Of a stretch of 64,000 bases of DNA, positions 22,626 through 33,575 are shown one piece after another. The stretch's first letter is position 1, and each line of letters starts with the position of its first letter. The notes under the pieces were generated by a model, which saw nothing but the letters and a program-made list of their open reading frames with translations, did not search any database and was not told where the DNA came from. The position numbers were made by a program, and so were the translations under genes. This DNA comes from Rhipidocladum racemiflorum (taxonomy: Eukaryota; Streptophyta; Magnoliopsida; Poales; Poaceae), in NCBI GenBank assembly GCA_036346355.1, contig CM070577.1:80188509-80252508 (forward strand). The letters run 5' to 3'.

Positions 22626-22833
22626 TAGGTCGAATCGTATCTACGGATTGATTTGCAGAGCAGTAACCATTTTCATATATATATTGAGAGTGGTTAGTGA
22701 CAGAATTGCCCTTCCAATTCATATAGACAAGCGTCCCAACGCCCTATAAAACACTCCCTACGGCATCAGGTCATGCATGCATAACAAGGACCTGTAAAAC
22801 AACAAAAGAAGCAGCGTGAGCTCTGATCCTGCC
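22626..22833 (+). promoter_or_regulatory. Peroxidase proximal promoter and 5' UTR
   Basis: Only about 200 bases separate the MULE-B remnant from the peroxidase ATG. A TATA box (CTATAAAAC, TATAAA at 22745-22750) lies 84 bases before the start codon. No other element is claimed. Confidence 0.6.
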
Positions 22834-23575
22834 ATGAACCGCTGCTCCTGCTTCACCCCGGCGCTCGCCGTCGTCCTGGCCGCGCTTCTCTCGGCCACCA
22901 CGGTGGGTGCCAGCTGCCTGGACGTCGGCTTCTACGACAGGACGTGCCCGACCGCCGAGACCCTGGTGCAGTATACCGTGGCCGCCGCATTCTGGAACCA
23001 CTCCGGCGTCGCTCCGGCCTTGATCCGCATGCACTTCCACGACTGCTTCGTCAGAGTAAGAAAAGTGGCGCACAATGGTGTGTGTGTATATGTATATATA
23101 TATATATATATACATATATGTATGTATATACATATATGTACATACATATATGTATATATATATATATATACATATATGTATATATATATATATATGAAAA
23201 TGGTTCCATACTCCTGGGAGTATGTACTCGATCCCACTCTCAATATACTGCATAAATAATGTTGTTATACTTCTTTATTCTTTTGAGTATACTCTAATAT
23301 TGATTATAAGATACTTTAAAGTGAGTTTCATGAAAAATTTCATCAAAGTCCACCCTTTATAGCATAATTTATTTATATACTCTTTTTACTCGTGAAAAAT
23401 GGTATATAGCAAAAAAAAAATAAAGGGCCCCGGTGAATTTTTTTCAACAATTCGTATTGTAGTATCGTAGAATTAATTATTATTGAAGTATATTGAAAGT
23501 GATAAAAAAGTATAACACATTTGTTTAAGTGGTATACTGGATGTGGGAGTACGTACTCCCAAGAGTACATAAAAG

Positions 23576-23648
<73 letters not shown>

Positions 23649-24903
23649 ATAAATATAGTTTCAGGCATTAACACGATCCCAAAACGCAAATTGATCTATT
23701 CATTTCTATTCTAATATATTCATAAAATCTAATAAAACTATACTTTTACAAAAATTTCGTTTTTAGGCATTCCTTTTATTAGAATATACGACTTGTTTGA
23801 AAGAAACTATATCGTCTACAAATTGTAACTAATTTTATTATATCTCTAATAATCTTTTGTCTAACATATTTTTTTGTGATAGGAGGGAGTACTGCACGTA
23901 AAGCACTCCACTATGTCACACTGACTTCTTGTATGTGTGTCACGATACGTATGTGTTTGCAGGGCTGCGACGGCTCGGTCCTGATCGACTCGACGGCGGA
24001 CAACACCGCGGAGAAAGACGCGCCTCCCAACTTCCCCAGCCTCCGCTTCTTCGAAGTGATCGACGCCGCCAAGGCGGCCGTCGAGGCCCAGTGCCCCGGG
24101 ATCGTCTCCTGCGCTGACATCCTCGCCTTCGCGGCGCGGGACAGCGTTGCGCTGGCCGGCGGCCTCAGCTACCAGGTGCCCGGCGGGCGCCGCGACGGCC
24201 GTGTATCCATTGCCCAGGAAGCGCTCGACAACCTGCCTCCGCCGACGTCCAACGCCTCCGAGCTGGTCACCAGCTTCGCCGCCAAGAACCTCACCGTCGA
24301 GGACATAGTCGTTCTCTCCGGTGCACACACTATCGGCGTGTCCCACTGCGCCAGCTTCGTCGAACGGCTCTACAACTTCCCCAAATCAACCGACGGAGTA
24401 ATTAACAACACATAGAAAATATATCAAAGTGTAATTCTTGATTATTTTGTTTAATGTGTAGTTAATCTTACTTAACCTGTGTCGTGATGAACCAACAGAT
24501 TGATCCGGCATTGAGCAAGGCGTATGCGTTCTTGCTCCAGAACATATGCCCGCCGAACACCAACCTGACCTTTCCGAACACGACGACGTTCATGGACATC
24601 ATTACGCCGACCACGTTCGACAACAGGTACTACGTCGGCCTGACGAACAACCTGGGACTGTTCCAGTCAGACGCGGCCCTCCTGACCAACTCGACGATGA
24701 AGGCGCTGGTCGATTCGTTCGTGAGCAGCGAGGCGACGTTTCAGAGCAAGTTCGTCAGGTCCATGCTCAAGATGGGGCAGATCATCGAGCTGTCAGGGAC
24801 GCAGGGCGAGATCAGGCGCAACTGCAGGGTCATCAACCCTACCAGCGTTCATCATCCTCTGACCGGAGGTTCTTCAGGATTCGCCGAGGTGGCTGCAATC
24901 TAG
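22834..24903 (+). CDS. Class III secretory peroxidase (three exons)
   Basis: Plant class III haem peroxidase (EC 1.11.1.7), secreted, which oxidises phenolic substrates with hydrogen peroxide, for instance in cell-wall cross-linking. Exons are 22834-23055, 23963-24397 and 24499-24903; both introns are GT-AG in phase 0, giving 353 residues, close to the family norm. Residues 1-27 are a signal peptide (ALAVVLAALLSATTVGAS). The distal motif RMHFHDCF holds Arg65, Phe68 and His69. GCDGSVL, and VVLSGAHTIGVSHC with proximal His196, follow. The paired cysteines are present, for example CP near residue 38, HDC71, GCDG and CRV near the C-terminus. The ATG at 22834 is chosen because it gives the signal peptide; an in-frame GTG at 22816 adds only six residues. 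It is the only gene here without a visible lesion. The paralogue within the large family is unknown. Confidence 0.95.
23086..23195. repeat. TA/CATA microsatellite in peroxidase intron 1
   Basis: An alternating ATATAT and CATATATGTA low-complexity tract abuts the left end of the intronic MITE. Open frames through it are artefacts of the dinucleotide repeat. Confidence 0.9.
23196..23578. mobile_element. Inverted-repeat MITE in peroxidase intron 1
   Basis: The left end, TACTCCTGGGAGTATGTACTC (from 23208), pairs with the right end, whose reverse complement reads TACTCTTGGGAGTACGTACTC. The similarity extends inward past TATAC and TGTTATACTT for about 70 bases. Both sides are TA repeats, consistent with a TA-targeting (Tc1/mariner-like) MITE. 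The exact ends are blurred by the microsatellites. It has no coding capacity. Confidence 0.7.
23576..23646. repeat. AT dinucleotide microsatellite
   Basis: About 35 uninterrupted AT units in peroxidase intron 1, directly after the MITE. Such runs are highly variable in length between individuals and prone to assembly error. Confidence 0.95.
24398..24498 (+). other. Peroxidase intron 2 (101 bp)
   Basis: Donor GGA/GTAATT and acceptor AACAG/ATT give the joined sequence STDG-IDPALSKAYAF, typical for this family. Without splicing a stop appears at 24413. Confidence 0.9.
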
Positions 24904-25262
24904 CTGTTCGTACCAGATGTGTGTTGTGCAGTGTGCATGATGTCTAGTGTGATGCAATAACTAACGAGCAAATTAGGCACCGTATCTTGCTTGTTAGAAG
25001 AAGTGAAGAACAGAGAGACACCGCTGCATCTTGTTCTATGTTGCCTACGTGATGTGTTGGTTTAATCGTCTGTGCTGCTGTGCATTTGTGAGTTTTCAAG
25101 GAAGTGAATCAGTGCCAAATGTTGTTCTTGTAAACCCGTGAGGTTCATCTGATTAGCAAAATAAAAATAACAACGGGTTTGCTAATTCTAAGTTGTCTGA
25201 AATTTTCTCTTCTCCCAGTCAGCTAAAATTGCACGAAACTAAGCCTAAAATTGCAGTAGTAA
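24904..25262 (+). terminator. Peroxidase 3' UTR and polyadenylation region
   Basis: Noncoding sequence after the TAG. A candidate polyadenylation signal AATAAA lies at 25160-25165, and ATGCAATAA near 24951 is a weaker option. It ends at the TAA duplication of the Tourist-like element. Confidence 0.5.
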
Positions 25263-25950
25263 GGGCCTGTTTGGATCCATTAGCAGCTAATAGTAGCTGG
25301 CTAATAGTTGCTAGCTATAATTAGCTAGCTAACTATTAGCTAGCTAATTATTAGCTGGAGGGTGTTTGGATCCACCAGCTAATATGTGGCTAATAGATGT
25401 TTAAGTTGATCAATTGTCCTGATTACCCCTGTTTTCTTGCAGGCTTGTCTCAAGGATTCTACATGTTCTCTGTTGTTCACCTAGTGTGCTCACGTGTTCA
25501 TGAACGATTTTTTTTAAACGTTGATTTGTTTGGGATTTCTGTATGGGTCTTGCTATGGGGTGACTCTCGGTTTGCACGAGTCAAATGCAGATGGTGAGCT
25601 TGCCGGAATAGGAGAGTAAAATGAGGCCCCCTGTACATTTTTGCAAGTCAAATCAACGTAGAGGTTTATGTCCATACAAAAGTGAAGTCCATAAATTAAA
25701 AACAAAAGGTTTCCGGGAGGGAGAATTTGGGGGCGAAGGGAGTTTTCGGGGACTGGTTGATTTTGGTGGAAGGGTATTTTCGTCCAAAGTAATATATTAG
25801 CTGCTATTAGCTGGGTTTAGCCAGCTAATGAGATAACCATTAGCTGGGTGCATAGCTAATAATTAGCTAACCTATTAGCTGGACCTGTTTGGATCCTTAG
25901 CAGCTAATAATTAGCAGCTAACTATTAGCTAGGTGGATCCAAACAGGCCC
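25263..25950. mobile_element. Tourist-like (PIF/Harbinger type) non-autonomous element
   Basis: Perfect 16 bp terminal inverted repeats GGGCCTGTTTGGATCC and GGATCCAAACAGGCCC are flanked by the 3 bp duplication TAA (25260-25262 and 25951-25953). The subterminal parts contain many copies of TTAGCTAGCTAA or CAGCTAATA. At 688 bp it is long for a MITE. The short open frame near 25397 shows no domain. Confidence 0.88.
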
Positions 25951-26067
25951 TAAGTAATGTGCAACTTTAGTATTACTCAATCATTGTTGATTAATAAATA
26001 AATTACAATGGAAAAAGGAAATAGCAGAGCGTCTGTTCTCAAGCTTGCCTGCACCAGGCTCATTACC
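25951..26067. other. Short spacer
   Basis: AT-rich, no recognised feature. Confidence 0.4.
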
Positions 26068-26627
26068 TGTCACGACCCGCGAAACCGTCCAGGAATTCGG
26101 TTTCGGATAGAGATTGGATATCACCTGCTTATATCAATAAAAGACAGTGAAAGAATGTTAATAGGTAAATGTAGCCAATAAGATAACGTTAAAAGAAATT
26201 TGTAGGCCACTGGCCTAAAACTCAAATTACGAATCATCAATTGAAAACAAACCCACAGGAAAGGCCTGAGTGCGGTCGTGACCCTATATGCCATCACCGC
26301 TAAAGGTATATAGGTAGCCAATCGACTGTCTTCTTTCTTTTTCTTTGAATAAATGCCAACAAGCAACGTTGAGTACACGTATGTACTCGCAAGACTTTAG
26401 TATATGGAAATAAATAATTATGCATGGTTCGTCCAAAGGGATTAAGCTTCTACACTAAGTTTATTTTCAGCATAAAGCAGATTTTATTTGCAATTGAGTT
26501 GTACATAAAACAATTTCGGATTTGTAAAGAGAACTTTAGTAAGAAAGTAATTAGCAGTATATAAAGCATTTGTACATCAATTCGTAACCAATCCAACAAG
26601 TATGTTGCATCCAACTCCTCGTGATAC
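26068..26627 (-). mobile_element. Old Tekay-like LTR (minus), U5-side segment
   Basis: Read on the minus strand, the segment ends CGGGTCGTGACA, close to the Tekay LTR end CGGGTCCCGACA at 60943. It contains CTTGCGAGTACATACGTGTA followed by CTCAAC, matching the Tekay block CTTGCTGAGTACCAAGTACT in the same relative place. It continues after the Sirevirus at 36986, after Tat-2 at 49162 and after solo LTR-3 at 51281. The last five bases (GATAC) are the copia target duplication. Confidence 0.6.
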
Positions 26628-28274
26628 TGTAGGATCGATATATACTAATATAGCAATCAGAGGGGGGGTGAATGATTGCGCGGAAGCTAAAATCAAAATT
26701 TTAAACTACTAACAATTCACCCCAATTCGGAATCAAATAATCGCTTCGATTTCACGCAAAAACAGATTGACAGAAATTCACTAAAACGCAAATTCCCGGA
26801 GATCCAACCGTCCAATTGATATGAAATTTTTACTGTAGAAACTAGATTCAATTTAGAAACTAACCCAACAAGAATTGACTCAATCGGATCTACGGATCAA
26901 CAGTTATAGGCTTCGCAAGTTGACTGTTCCAAAAGAACCGAAAATTGATTAAACCTTAATTTTGTGATTAAACAAAATTTATGAGGAATTAACCAATCAA
27001 ACTTTTTAGATCAATTACTTAATGCCCTAGGAAGGTTTGGAATAGATCAAATCAAAATTACCATGATGCAATAATAAATCAATCTAGAAATCAAAACGGA
27101 AACACAATAGTTTCGTCGGTAGACTTACACGTAACAGAACCTTTTCGGTTGCTACAGTAAATTGCGAGATACTGTAGCAAAGCTGTAGATCGAATGTTGT
27201 GGCGCTGTTTGCTTGCTTTTCTTGAACTTGCTGCCGTTCTGGCTTCCTTTTTCTTTTGCGCAGTCGCTAATCTTTCTCCTGTTCCTTCCGTTGCATGTAC
27301 TACCTTGGAGCTTTGCTTGTATGCACTTGCTTTACGTTGCAACCATGCACATACGAGCTTTTCTTGTGTCACCAGTCACCACGGCATGGAGGTCTTCAAC
27401 GCACGTAGCCCCCACGCGAAGTTTGAGGCATGCTCGCCGGCGCTTCGTTGTGCTGCAGCCACACTTCCTCCACGCACGAGTAAAACAATCTTGTGTCTAC
27501 TGCTCTACTGCCGTCGCTGGGAGGAAGAGGCCGAATTGATCTTCCAGCCACCACGAGCCAACGAACGCTCTCCGACTCCCTGCCGTACGCGCCGCCAGGA
27601 GCCGTCTGTTGAGCAGAAGTTTTTTTTTCGTGCGTGCGGCTCTGAAGAAATTGATTTTATTTCTTTTTGTCTAATCTAATTACAGCACTCCAAACAAAAG
27701 AGTACAAACCATAATTCCCGTACAATAAACAGGGGACACCTCCCCCTATTTATAAGAAAACCCTAGAAGAGTTCGCATGCATATCCACTTGGCCCAACAT
27801 GGCCCAATACATGCAAACTACCTCAAAACGATTACAACTGCACGCGTACGGCCCACCTGCCGTACTCACGTGACTCACTAGCAACCACGTGCACCGTTCT
27901 CTAGTCTGAACGCCCCGCATGACATCCTTGACCACCAAGACCTCGATTCCTCCCTGAACCTAGTCCCGAACCTCAGTTCCTCCATGAACCTAGTTCTGGT
28001 CCCGTCACCGACCACGTTCGACCTCAAGCAACACCTGCACATGAACAAACACACAACCGTGTACGAGCACAAATCCACGACTTGACTCAAGATCAATCCA
28101 TGCAACCACTCACACGAGCGCATTGCATCAAGCAAAACAATTACCATGCTATGACAAGCATATCAAATAATCATCTGAAACAGCACATGCACATGCACCA
28201 CACATACCATGAGAACAACCACTTTGCAATACCAAAATCATCATTAAGCCAATTTTTCATCACGTGATCTCACA
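26628..28274 (-). repeat. Sirevirus 3' LTR (left copy)
   Basis: TGTAGGATCGATATATACTA to ATCTCACA. It is almost identical to 35341-36985. Open frames shared by both LTRs are chance frames in the same repeated sequence. Confidence 0.95.
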
Positions 28275-29353
28275 ATCTCCCCCTTGATGAAAACATTGGC
28301 AACACCACTTAGAACTGAACATTGGCATTCACCTCACAAGCAAAAAGTTTTTGAAATAAAAAAGTTTAAAATCAAAAGCCAAAGTGAAAAACACAAAATC
28401 TCCCCCTTTGACAAATATGCAAAGTGAAAAACTCCTCTTAGGTGAAAATAAGAAAAATCTCCTCCTAAGATGAAAAAGTGTGTGTGAATGTGCAATGTGC
28501 CCAAAATTCTCCCCCTTTGACAATGGATTCATCAAGAATACAAAAGAGAGAACAAAATCTTTTTAATTTTTTGTTTTGCCATTTTTTTTATGTAATGAGC
28601 ATTATAAATCATCCACAAATGTAACATCTTCTAAGTCATGCTATCAAAAGTACTTACACCCTCAAATCTACACATAAACAATGTAGAGTAAGCACAACTA
28701 GAAATCAAGTACTATTAATGATTTTTTTTTGCATGGCATGATTTCCCTTTCTCAACTATCTCAAAACCTGAAAACATTGAATTTCTGTGCACTTCTTTGG
28801 TGCTTGAAAAGATGAGTTATTTATTGATTGCAACAAAATATAAAATTGCAAGGAATTATATGCACCATCAGCCTTACTTTTCAACCATGCCAAGCAATGA
28901 GCTTAAGGTTTCATGGTTTCGGTCATACACAACCTCTTCCAAGTTCATATCAGAGTGCAATGATAAGCAGTCTCGTAAAGAGGAAGTGCGACAGTGCATA
29001 ACCTTAATCTTGCATCTATCAAAAATCACTTTTTGAGCTTTTAGCTCTTTAACTTTGAAAACTTTCACATTTAGCATCTTTTTGAGCAGGATCAAGATTG
29101 TCAAGAAAGTTCAACCATGACAAGATTTAATTCAAGTTTTCATTCCATTTAAATAGTCATGTCATAAACTACACCATATATGCATAAAGATGAAGTTACA
29201 AAGACTTTGTAGCATAGACATGGCTTCAAATCACATATGTGTATTAAATATAATGCTCAATACTTTTTTATTTTTCCTTTTTAATTTTTTTATTTAAGAA
29301 AAAGAAAGAAGAAAGTGTAAACAAAGAATCACAAAGTTTTCATAAACTCCCCC
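28275..29353 (-). other. Sirevirus 3' noncoding region with reiterated polypurine tracts
   Basis: On the minus strand AAGGGGGAGAT lies directly against the 3' LTR (28275-28286). Near copies occur at 28397-28410 and 28506-28519 (CAAAGGGGGAGA types) and at 29344-29356 over the end of pol. Repeated purine tracts are a described Sirevirus trait. I see no envelope-like gene here, only AT-rich sequence. Confidence 0.75.
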
Positions 29354-30973
29354 TCAAAACAAGCCCATTGGATGAACAACCCCAAGTTCTCCCCGAATAA
29401 ACGCAAAACGAGAAGAAGACAAAGGTTTTGTGAAAATGTCTACCAATTGATGTTCAGTATCCACATGGTGAAGCACAATATTTCCTTTTTCTACATGATC
29501 TCTGAGAAAGTGAAATCTGATATCAATATGTTTTGTCCTAGAATGTTGCACAGGGTTTTTAACAATGCATATTGCACTAGTGTTATCGCACAAAAGAGGA
29601 ACACTATCCAAATTAACCCCATAATCTTTAAGTGTAGCTACTATCCAAAGAATTTGAGAACAACAGCTAGCAGCAGCCACATATTCAGATTCAGCAGTAG
29701 ATTGTGCAACAGAAGATTGTTTTCTAGATGACCATGCAATAAGAGAATTACCCAAGAAGTGACAAGAACCAGATGTGCTTTTTCTATCAATTCGACATCC
29801 TCCAAAATCAGCATTAGAAAATGCTCTCAAACTAATGCATGAGGAAGCAGAAAGCCAAATGCCAAAATCTTGAGTACCATGAAGATACCTGAAAATTAAG
29901 CTGACTTGTCGATGTGAAGCACGCGGGGAAGCTTGAAAGTGAGCACACAAACACACAGCAAATTGTATATCTGGTCTTGATGCAGTGAGGTACAAAAGTG
30001 AACCTATCATGCTTCTATAGTCCTTTTGATCAACCGGCTCACCATCTTCATCAGGGTCAAGTGCGCAAGTGCTCTCCATTGGTGTCATGATCGGCTTGCT
30101 GTTTTCCATCCCAAAGCGATGTAGCAAGTCTTTCGTGTATTTGCTTTGATGCACAAAAGTACCATCCTTCGTTTGCTTGATTTGAAGTCCCAAGAAGTAT
30201 GTTAACTCACCCATCATACTCATCTCAAATTCCTTTCTCATGGTTTTTGAAAACTTAGACACTAAAACATGAGAGGAACCACCAAAGATAATATCATCAA
30301 CATAAATCTGAACAAACAGTTGATCATTGCCTTGCTTGAGTAAAAAGAGAGTTTTATCAACCTTTCCCATTGTAAACCCCTTTTCAAGTAAAAAGGTTTT
30401 TAGCCTATCATACCAAGCTCTAGGGGCTTGTTTCAAACCATACAAAGCTTTTGACAATTTGAACACATGGTCTGGAAACTTGGGATTTTCAAAACCAGGT
30501 GGTTGCTTTACATACACCTCCTCATCAATAAAACCATTTAGAAAAGCACTTTTTACATCCATTTGATACAATTTAAAACCTTTGGATGCAGCAAAAGCTA
30601 AAAGGATTCTAATGGCTTCAATTATAGCAACAGGAGCAAAGGTTTCATTAAAATCTAAGCCTTCAATTTGAGTGTAACCTTGAGCAACCAATCTAGCCTT
30701 GTTTCTAACAACAACACCATCTTCACTTTGTTTATTTTTGAAAACCCATCTAGTTCCAATGACATTAAAATCAGGAGGAGGTGAAACTAGCTTCCAAACA
30801 TTATTTCGCTCAAAATTCTCTAATTGCTCATGCATGGCATTGATCCAAGATTCGTCAGTTAATGCATGAGATATATCTTTGGGTTCAAAAGAAGCTATTA
30901 AAGCAGAATGAGCATGAGTGTCAGAATGAATAAACCTGGACCGGGTGATTCTCTCATTTAAATCTCCAATCAT
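29354..30973 (-). CDS. Sirevirus reverse transcriptase and RNase H (pol C-terminal part)
   Basis: An open frame of 539 codons. RT motifs are RWVFKNKQSEDGVVVRNKAR, LVAQGYTQIEGLDFNETFAP, YQMDVKSAFLNGF, ALYGLKQAPRAWYDRL and VQIYVDDIIFG with the catalytic YVDD. RNase H follows with SNADFGGCRIDRKSTSG, STAESEYVAAASCC, LCDNTSAICIVKNP and RTKHIDIRFHFLRD. The frame ends HPMGLF. This copy of RT-RNase H has no internal stop, unlike the upstream domains. As part of a polyprotein it would not have its own start; a 1-base loss near 30970 separates it from the upstream linker. It copies element RNA into DNA in virus-like particles. Confidence 0.95.
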   Translation of the reverse strand: MIGDLNERITRSRFIHSDTHAHSALIASFEPKDISHALTDESWINAMHEQLENFERNNVWKLVSPPPDFNVIGTRWVFKNKQSEDGVVVRNKARLVAQGYTQIEGLDFNETFAPVAIIEAIRILLAFAASKGFKLYQMDVKSAFLNGFIDEEVYVKQPPGFENPKFPDHVFKLSKALYGLKQAPRAWYDRLKTFLLEKGFTMGKVDKTLFLLKQGNDQLFVQIYVDDIIFGGSSHVLVSKFSKTMRKEFEMSMMGELTYFLGLQIKQTKDGTFVHQSKYTKDLLHRFGMENSKPIMTPMESTCALDPDEDGEPVDQKDYRSMIGSLLYLTASRPDIQFAVCLCAHFQASPRASHRQVSLIFRYLHGTQDFGIWLSASSCISLRAFSNADFGGCRIDRKSTSGSCHFLGNSLIAWSSRKQSSVAQSTAESEYVAAASCCSQILWIVATLKDYGVNLDSVPLLCDNTSAICIVKNPVQHSRTKHIDIRFHFLRDHVEKGNIVLHHVDTEHQLVDIFTKPLSSSRFAFIRGELGVVHPMGLF

Positions 30974-32104
30974 ACATTCGGTGGATGTCTCCTCTGAATG
31001 TGCAAGGGAGCTGTAGCTTGAAACTTCTTCTTCTCCTTCTTCATTTTCAGCATGTCTGAGAAGATCTTTGTAGCTTGAGGATGTTCAGTTGTAGGTAGAA
31101 TAGAAGTAGGCGCAGAAGGTGCTACAACTGGGTGTGCATTAGGAAGAGTCAACACCTCATCCTCAATCTCATCATCAATGTCTTCAAAGATTTTCTCCCC
31201 CTGAACATATGCGCATGTACCTGCATCACTTAAACTAGCACCTGGACTAGCCTCATCAAAAGTAACTTCACAGGTTTCTATAATTTTGTTAGTCTCCAAA
31301 ACAAGCACCACGATAGCCACAGTATGAGCAGGGGTATCCAAGAAAAATGCCATCGGTTGATCTAGCTTCAAACTTATCAAGATTTCCAGATTTCAAGACA
31401 AAGCATTTGCAACCAAAAACCCTAAAGTGAGAAACGGTAGGCCTATGTCCAAACCGAAGCTCATAAGGAGTCTTGCCTAGCTTTGATCTCAAAAACACTT
31501 TATTAGAAACATAGCAAGCAGTTGAAATCGCTTCAGCCCAAAATTTTCTAGGAGTGTGATGTTCATCTAACAAAGTTCTAGCCATCTCAACCAACGTTCT
31601 ATTTTTTCTTTCAACTACACCATTCTGTTGAGGCACTCTAGGTGAAGAAAATTGATGATCAATTCCTTTTTCAGCACAAAAGAGATCAAAAGAAGCATTT
31701 TTGAATTCAGTTCCATTATCACTTCTAATAGCTTTAAGGGCTCCTGGATGATCAACAGAAAGCCTAAGAATAAGACTTCTAAAATGACTAAAAGCCTCAT
31801 CCTTAGATGCCATAAAGTACACCCAAGAGTATCTAGAAAAATCATTAACAATCACAAGCACATACCATTTACCTCCAAAGGATTGAACTCGAGATGGTCC
31901 AACCGTGTCAAGATGTAGTAGCTGTCCTGGAGCATCAGTCATCACCATGGTAAGAGGTGGATGTGAACCTGCAATCATCTTACCATGTCTACAAGAAGAG
32001 CAAACTAGATTGCTATCACCCTTAAGCTTAGGCAAGCCACATATGAGATCTAAACCACTTACACAAGTAAGATGATCAAAACCAACATGACCAAGTCTAC
32101 GATG
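30974..32104 (-). pseudogene. Sirevirus integrase and linker, frameshifted
   Basis: DDE integrase core: LHLDTVGPSRVQSFGGKWYV (first Asp), IRSDNGTEFKN (second Asp), PQQNGVVERKNRTLVEMART (Glu), then FRVFGCKCFVLKSG and a GIFLGYP box. Near 31330 a small indel shifts the frame into LVLETNKIIETCEVTFDEAS and the linker, and a second indel near 30970 restores it. The HHCC zinc domain at the N-terminus (RRLGHVGFDHL, CSSCRHGKM) is preceded by TAG at about 32105-32107, where the neighbouring frame suggests a Trp codon. Catalytic residues are present, but the protein is not continuous. Confidence 0.9.
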
Positions 32105-32497
32105 CTAAAAGAATAAATCTTTAGAAACATTGGCAACTAGACACCTATGCTTCGAAGAAGGTGAAGCATCAAAATCAGCTTTAAAAACTCTTCCAAAGCG
32201 TGAGATCTTGAAAACAAGGTCACCTGAAGCATCTAACACTTTGCATTCATTTTTTTTAAAGCTTATTTCAAGATCTTTATCAAGCATTTGTGAGACAGAA
32301 AGCAAGTTATATTTCAAATTTTCAACAAGAGCCACATCTTTGAACATAAACTTGTCACTCACCTTTACTGTACCTTTTGCCACAACGAAAGAGGAAGAAG
32401 CATCTCCAAAAGTAACACTTTCAGCACGAGATGCACGAGTGAGGGAGGAGAACCAATTCTTATCACCGGACATGTGGCGTGAGCATCCGGAATCCAC
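32105..32497 (-). CDS. Sirevirus aspartic protease region
   Basis: Copia-type retropepsin with the active site MDSGCSRHMSGD at the start. ESVTFGDASSSFVVAKGTV and VENLKYNLLSVSQMLDK follow, then FGRVFKADF. It lies in the same frame as integrase, separated only by the stop near 32106. It would cut the polyprotein into gag, protease, integrase and RT. Confidence 0.85.
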   Translation of the reverse strand: MDSGCSRHMSGDKNWFSSLTRASRAESVTFGDASSSFVVAKGTVKVSDKFMFKDVALVENLKYNLLSVSQMLDKDLEISFKKNECKVLDASGDLVFKISRFGRVFKADFDASPSSKHRCLVANVSKDLFF

Positions 32498-33529
32498 TAG
32501 CCATATGCTCTCCTTCCTCGCGCGAGAAGCCTATATAGCAACAAAACATGTCGAGGTCTCAGTACTGGGGTTAGGAATGAGATTTTTGGGAATCCAGCAC
32601 TGAGACACACGACGCTGTGATAGGCACAAAGACGAGAATTTTTAAGCACAAAATTAGATTTGCCTTTCCCCATGTTTCTAGGAACAGAAGGTGTTTTCAT
32701 CACTCTAGGCACATGAGAAGTAAAATGTGCTTTGCTGATGTTTGACCTAGCCTTAGTCCTTTCCTTCTTTTGCTGTTTGGCTAGTCTAAAGCAAAAATCT
32801 ATTAAGTGCCCATCTCTACCACAATGAGTGCAAGTGTACTTGATATGATGTTTAGCTTTAACAGTAAAAGCACATTCTGCATTCATCATAGTAGAAGATA
32901 AAAAACGTGATTGAAAAGCAATTTTCTTAGGCTCATTAGAAAACTCAATTTTGCAAGGAGCTTGAACAACGATCATGAGGTTTAGTTTCATATGTGGCAT
33001 AAGGATCAAAACATAAACCTCTCTTGTTTGTGCTAACCTTAGATTGATCCAAAATCATATTCAACTTTTTCTTGCCATTAGTGAAACGTTCCAAAGAGTT
33101 TTGCAAGTAATCAACTTTCTTAACAAGAGTTAAACAATTATTGCAAGGAATATCAATCTTCCCTTTCTGTTTACTACAAGTAGAGCATGAAAGAACCTCA
33201 TGTGTAAGCAGATTATCAGTCAATTGAGAAACCCTAGCATTTGCATCTTTCAATTTTAATTCAAGGGATGAGCATTTAGAACAAGAAGTTGAACCATGCA
33301 AATCATCAGTGGAACAGCTAGCATGTTTAACATGTTTCTCATTTTTCTCATTTAGATGTAACAGAAGAACGTGTTCTTTCCTAAGCAAGGTGAGCTCATT
33401 GTAAATTAAGTCACATGATTTGCAAGTATCATCATCAGGAATCAAAGTCTTAAGTCTAGTAATTTCAGCATTCAATGACTCCACAAGAATATCATGTTTC
33501 TTAATTTTTCTATCACGTTTGTCAAGCAA
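32498..33529 (-). pseudogene. Sirevirus gag C-terminal region, coiled coil and second zinc knuckle
   Basis: A Lys/Glu-rich coiled-coil-like stretch (IKKHDILVESLNAEITRLK to KVDYLQNSLERFTNGKKKLN) with several CxxC pairs (SCSKCSS, SCSTCSK) is followed by YTCTHCGRDGHLIDFCFRL, a CCHC knuckle. Two frame changes occur, near 33000 and near 32610. Long Cys-bearing coiled-coil gag regions of this kind are common in Sirevirus/Maximus elements. Confidence 0.75.
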
Positions 33530-33575
33530 TTTTCCAAGGCAGACATGACATTGGCTAATTCATCATAAGAAGGAT

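Larger units (their letters stand above)
23056..23962 (+). other. Peroxidase intron 1 (907 bp)
   Basis: Donor AGA/GTAAGA and acceptor TTTGCAG/GGC join the HDCFVR and GCDGSV codons exactly, as expected in this family. It is unusually loaded with repeats: a TATA/CATA microsatellite (about 23086-23195), an inverted-repeat MITE and an AT dinucleotide run (about 23576-23646). The sequence GGAGGGAGTA near 23881-23890 resembles a Stowaway terminus, but no partner end was found. Confidence 0.9.

Noticed and set aside
22816..22833. Upstream GTG as an alternative peroxidase start
   Set aside because: A nuclear plant gene is expected to use the ATG at 22834, which places the signal peptide at the N-terminus.
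22771..23259. Tyr/Ile-rich open frames on both strands over the peroxidase exon 1 and intron
   Set aside because: They read through the TA/CATA microsatellite and across the clear exon 1 donor site.
23845..23892. Possible Stowaway MITE in peroxidase intron 1
   Set aside because: Only one end-like motif (GGAGGGAGTA) is present. No matching inverted terminus was found upstream.
27091..27679. Open frames conserved between 27091-27679 and 35802-36390
   Set aside because: They are conserved only because both are copies of the Sirevirus LTR; overlapping frames exist on both strands and no domain is seen.
28275..29353. Envelope-like gene between pol and the 3' LTR of the Sirevirus
   Set aside because: Some Sireviruses carry one, but this region has no long open frame, only AT-rich sequence with purine tracts.
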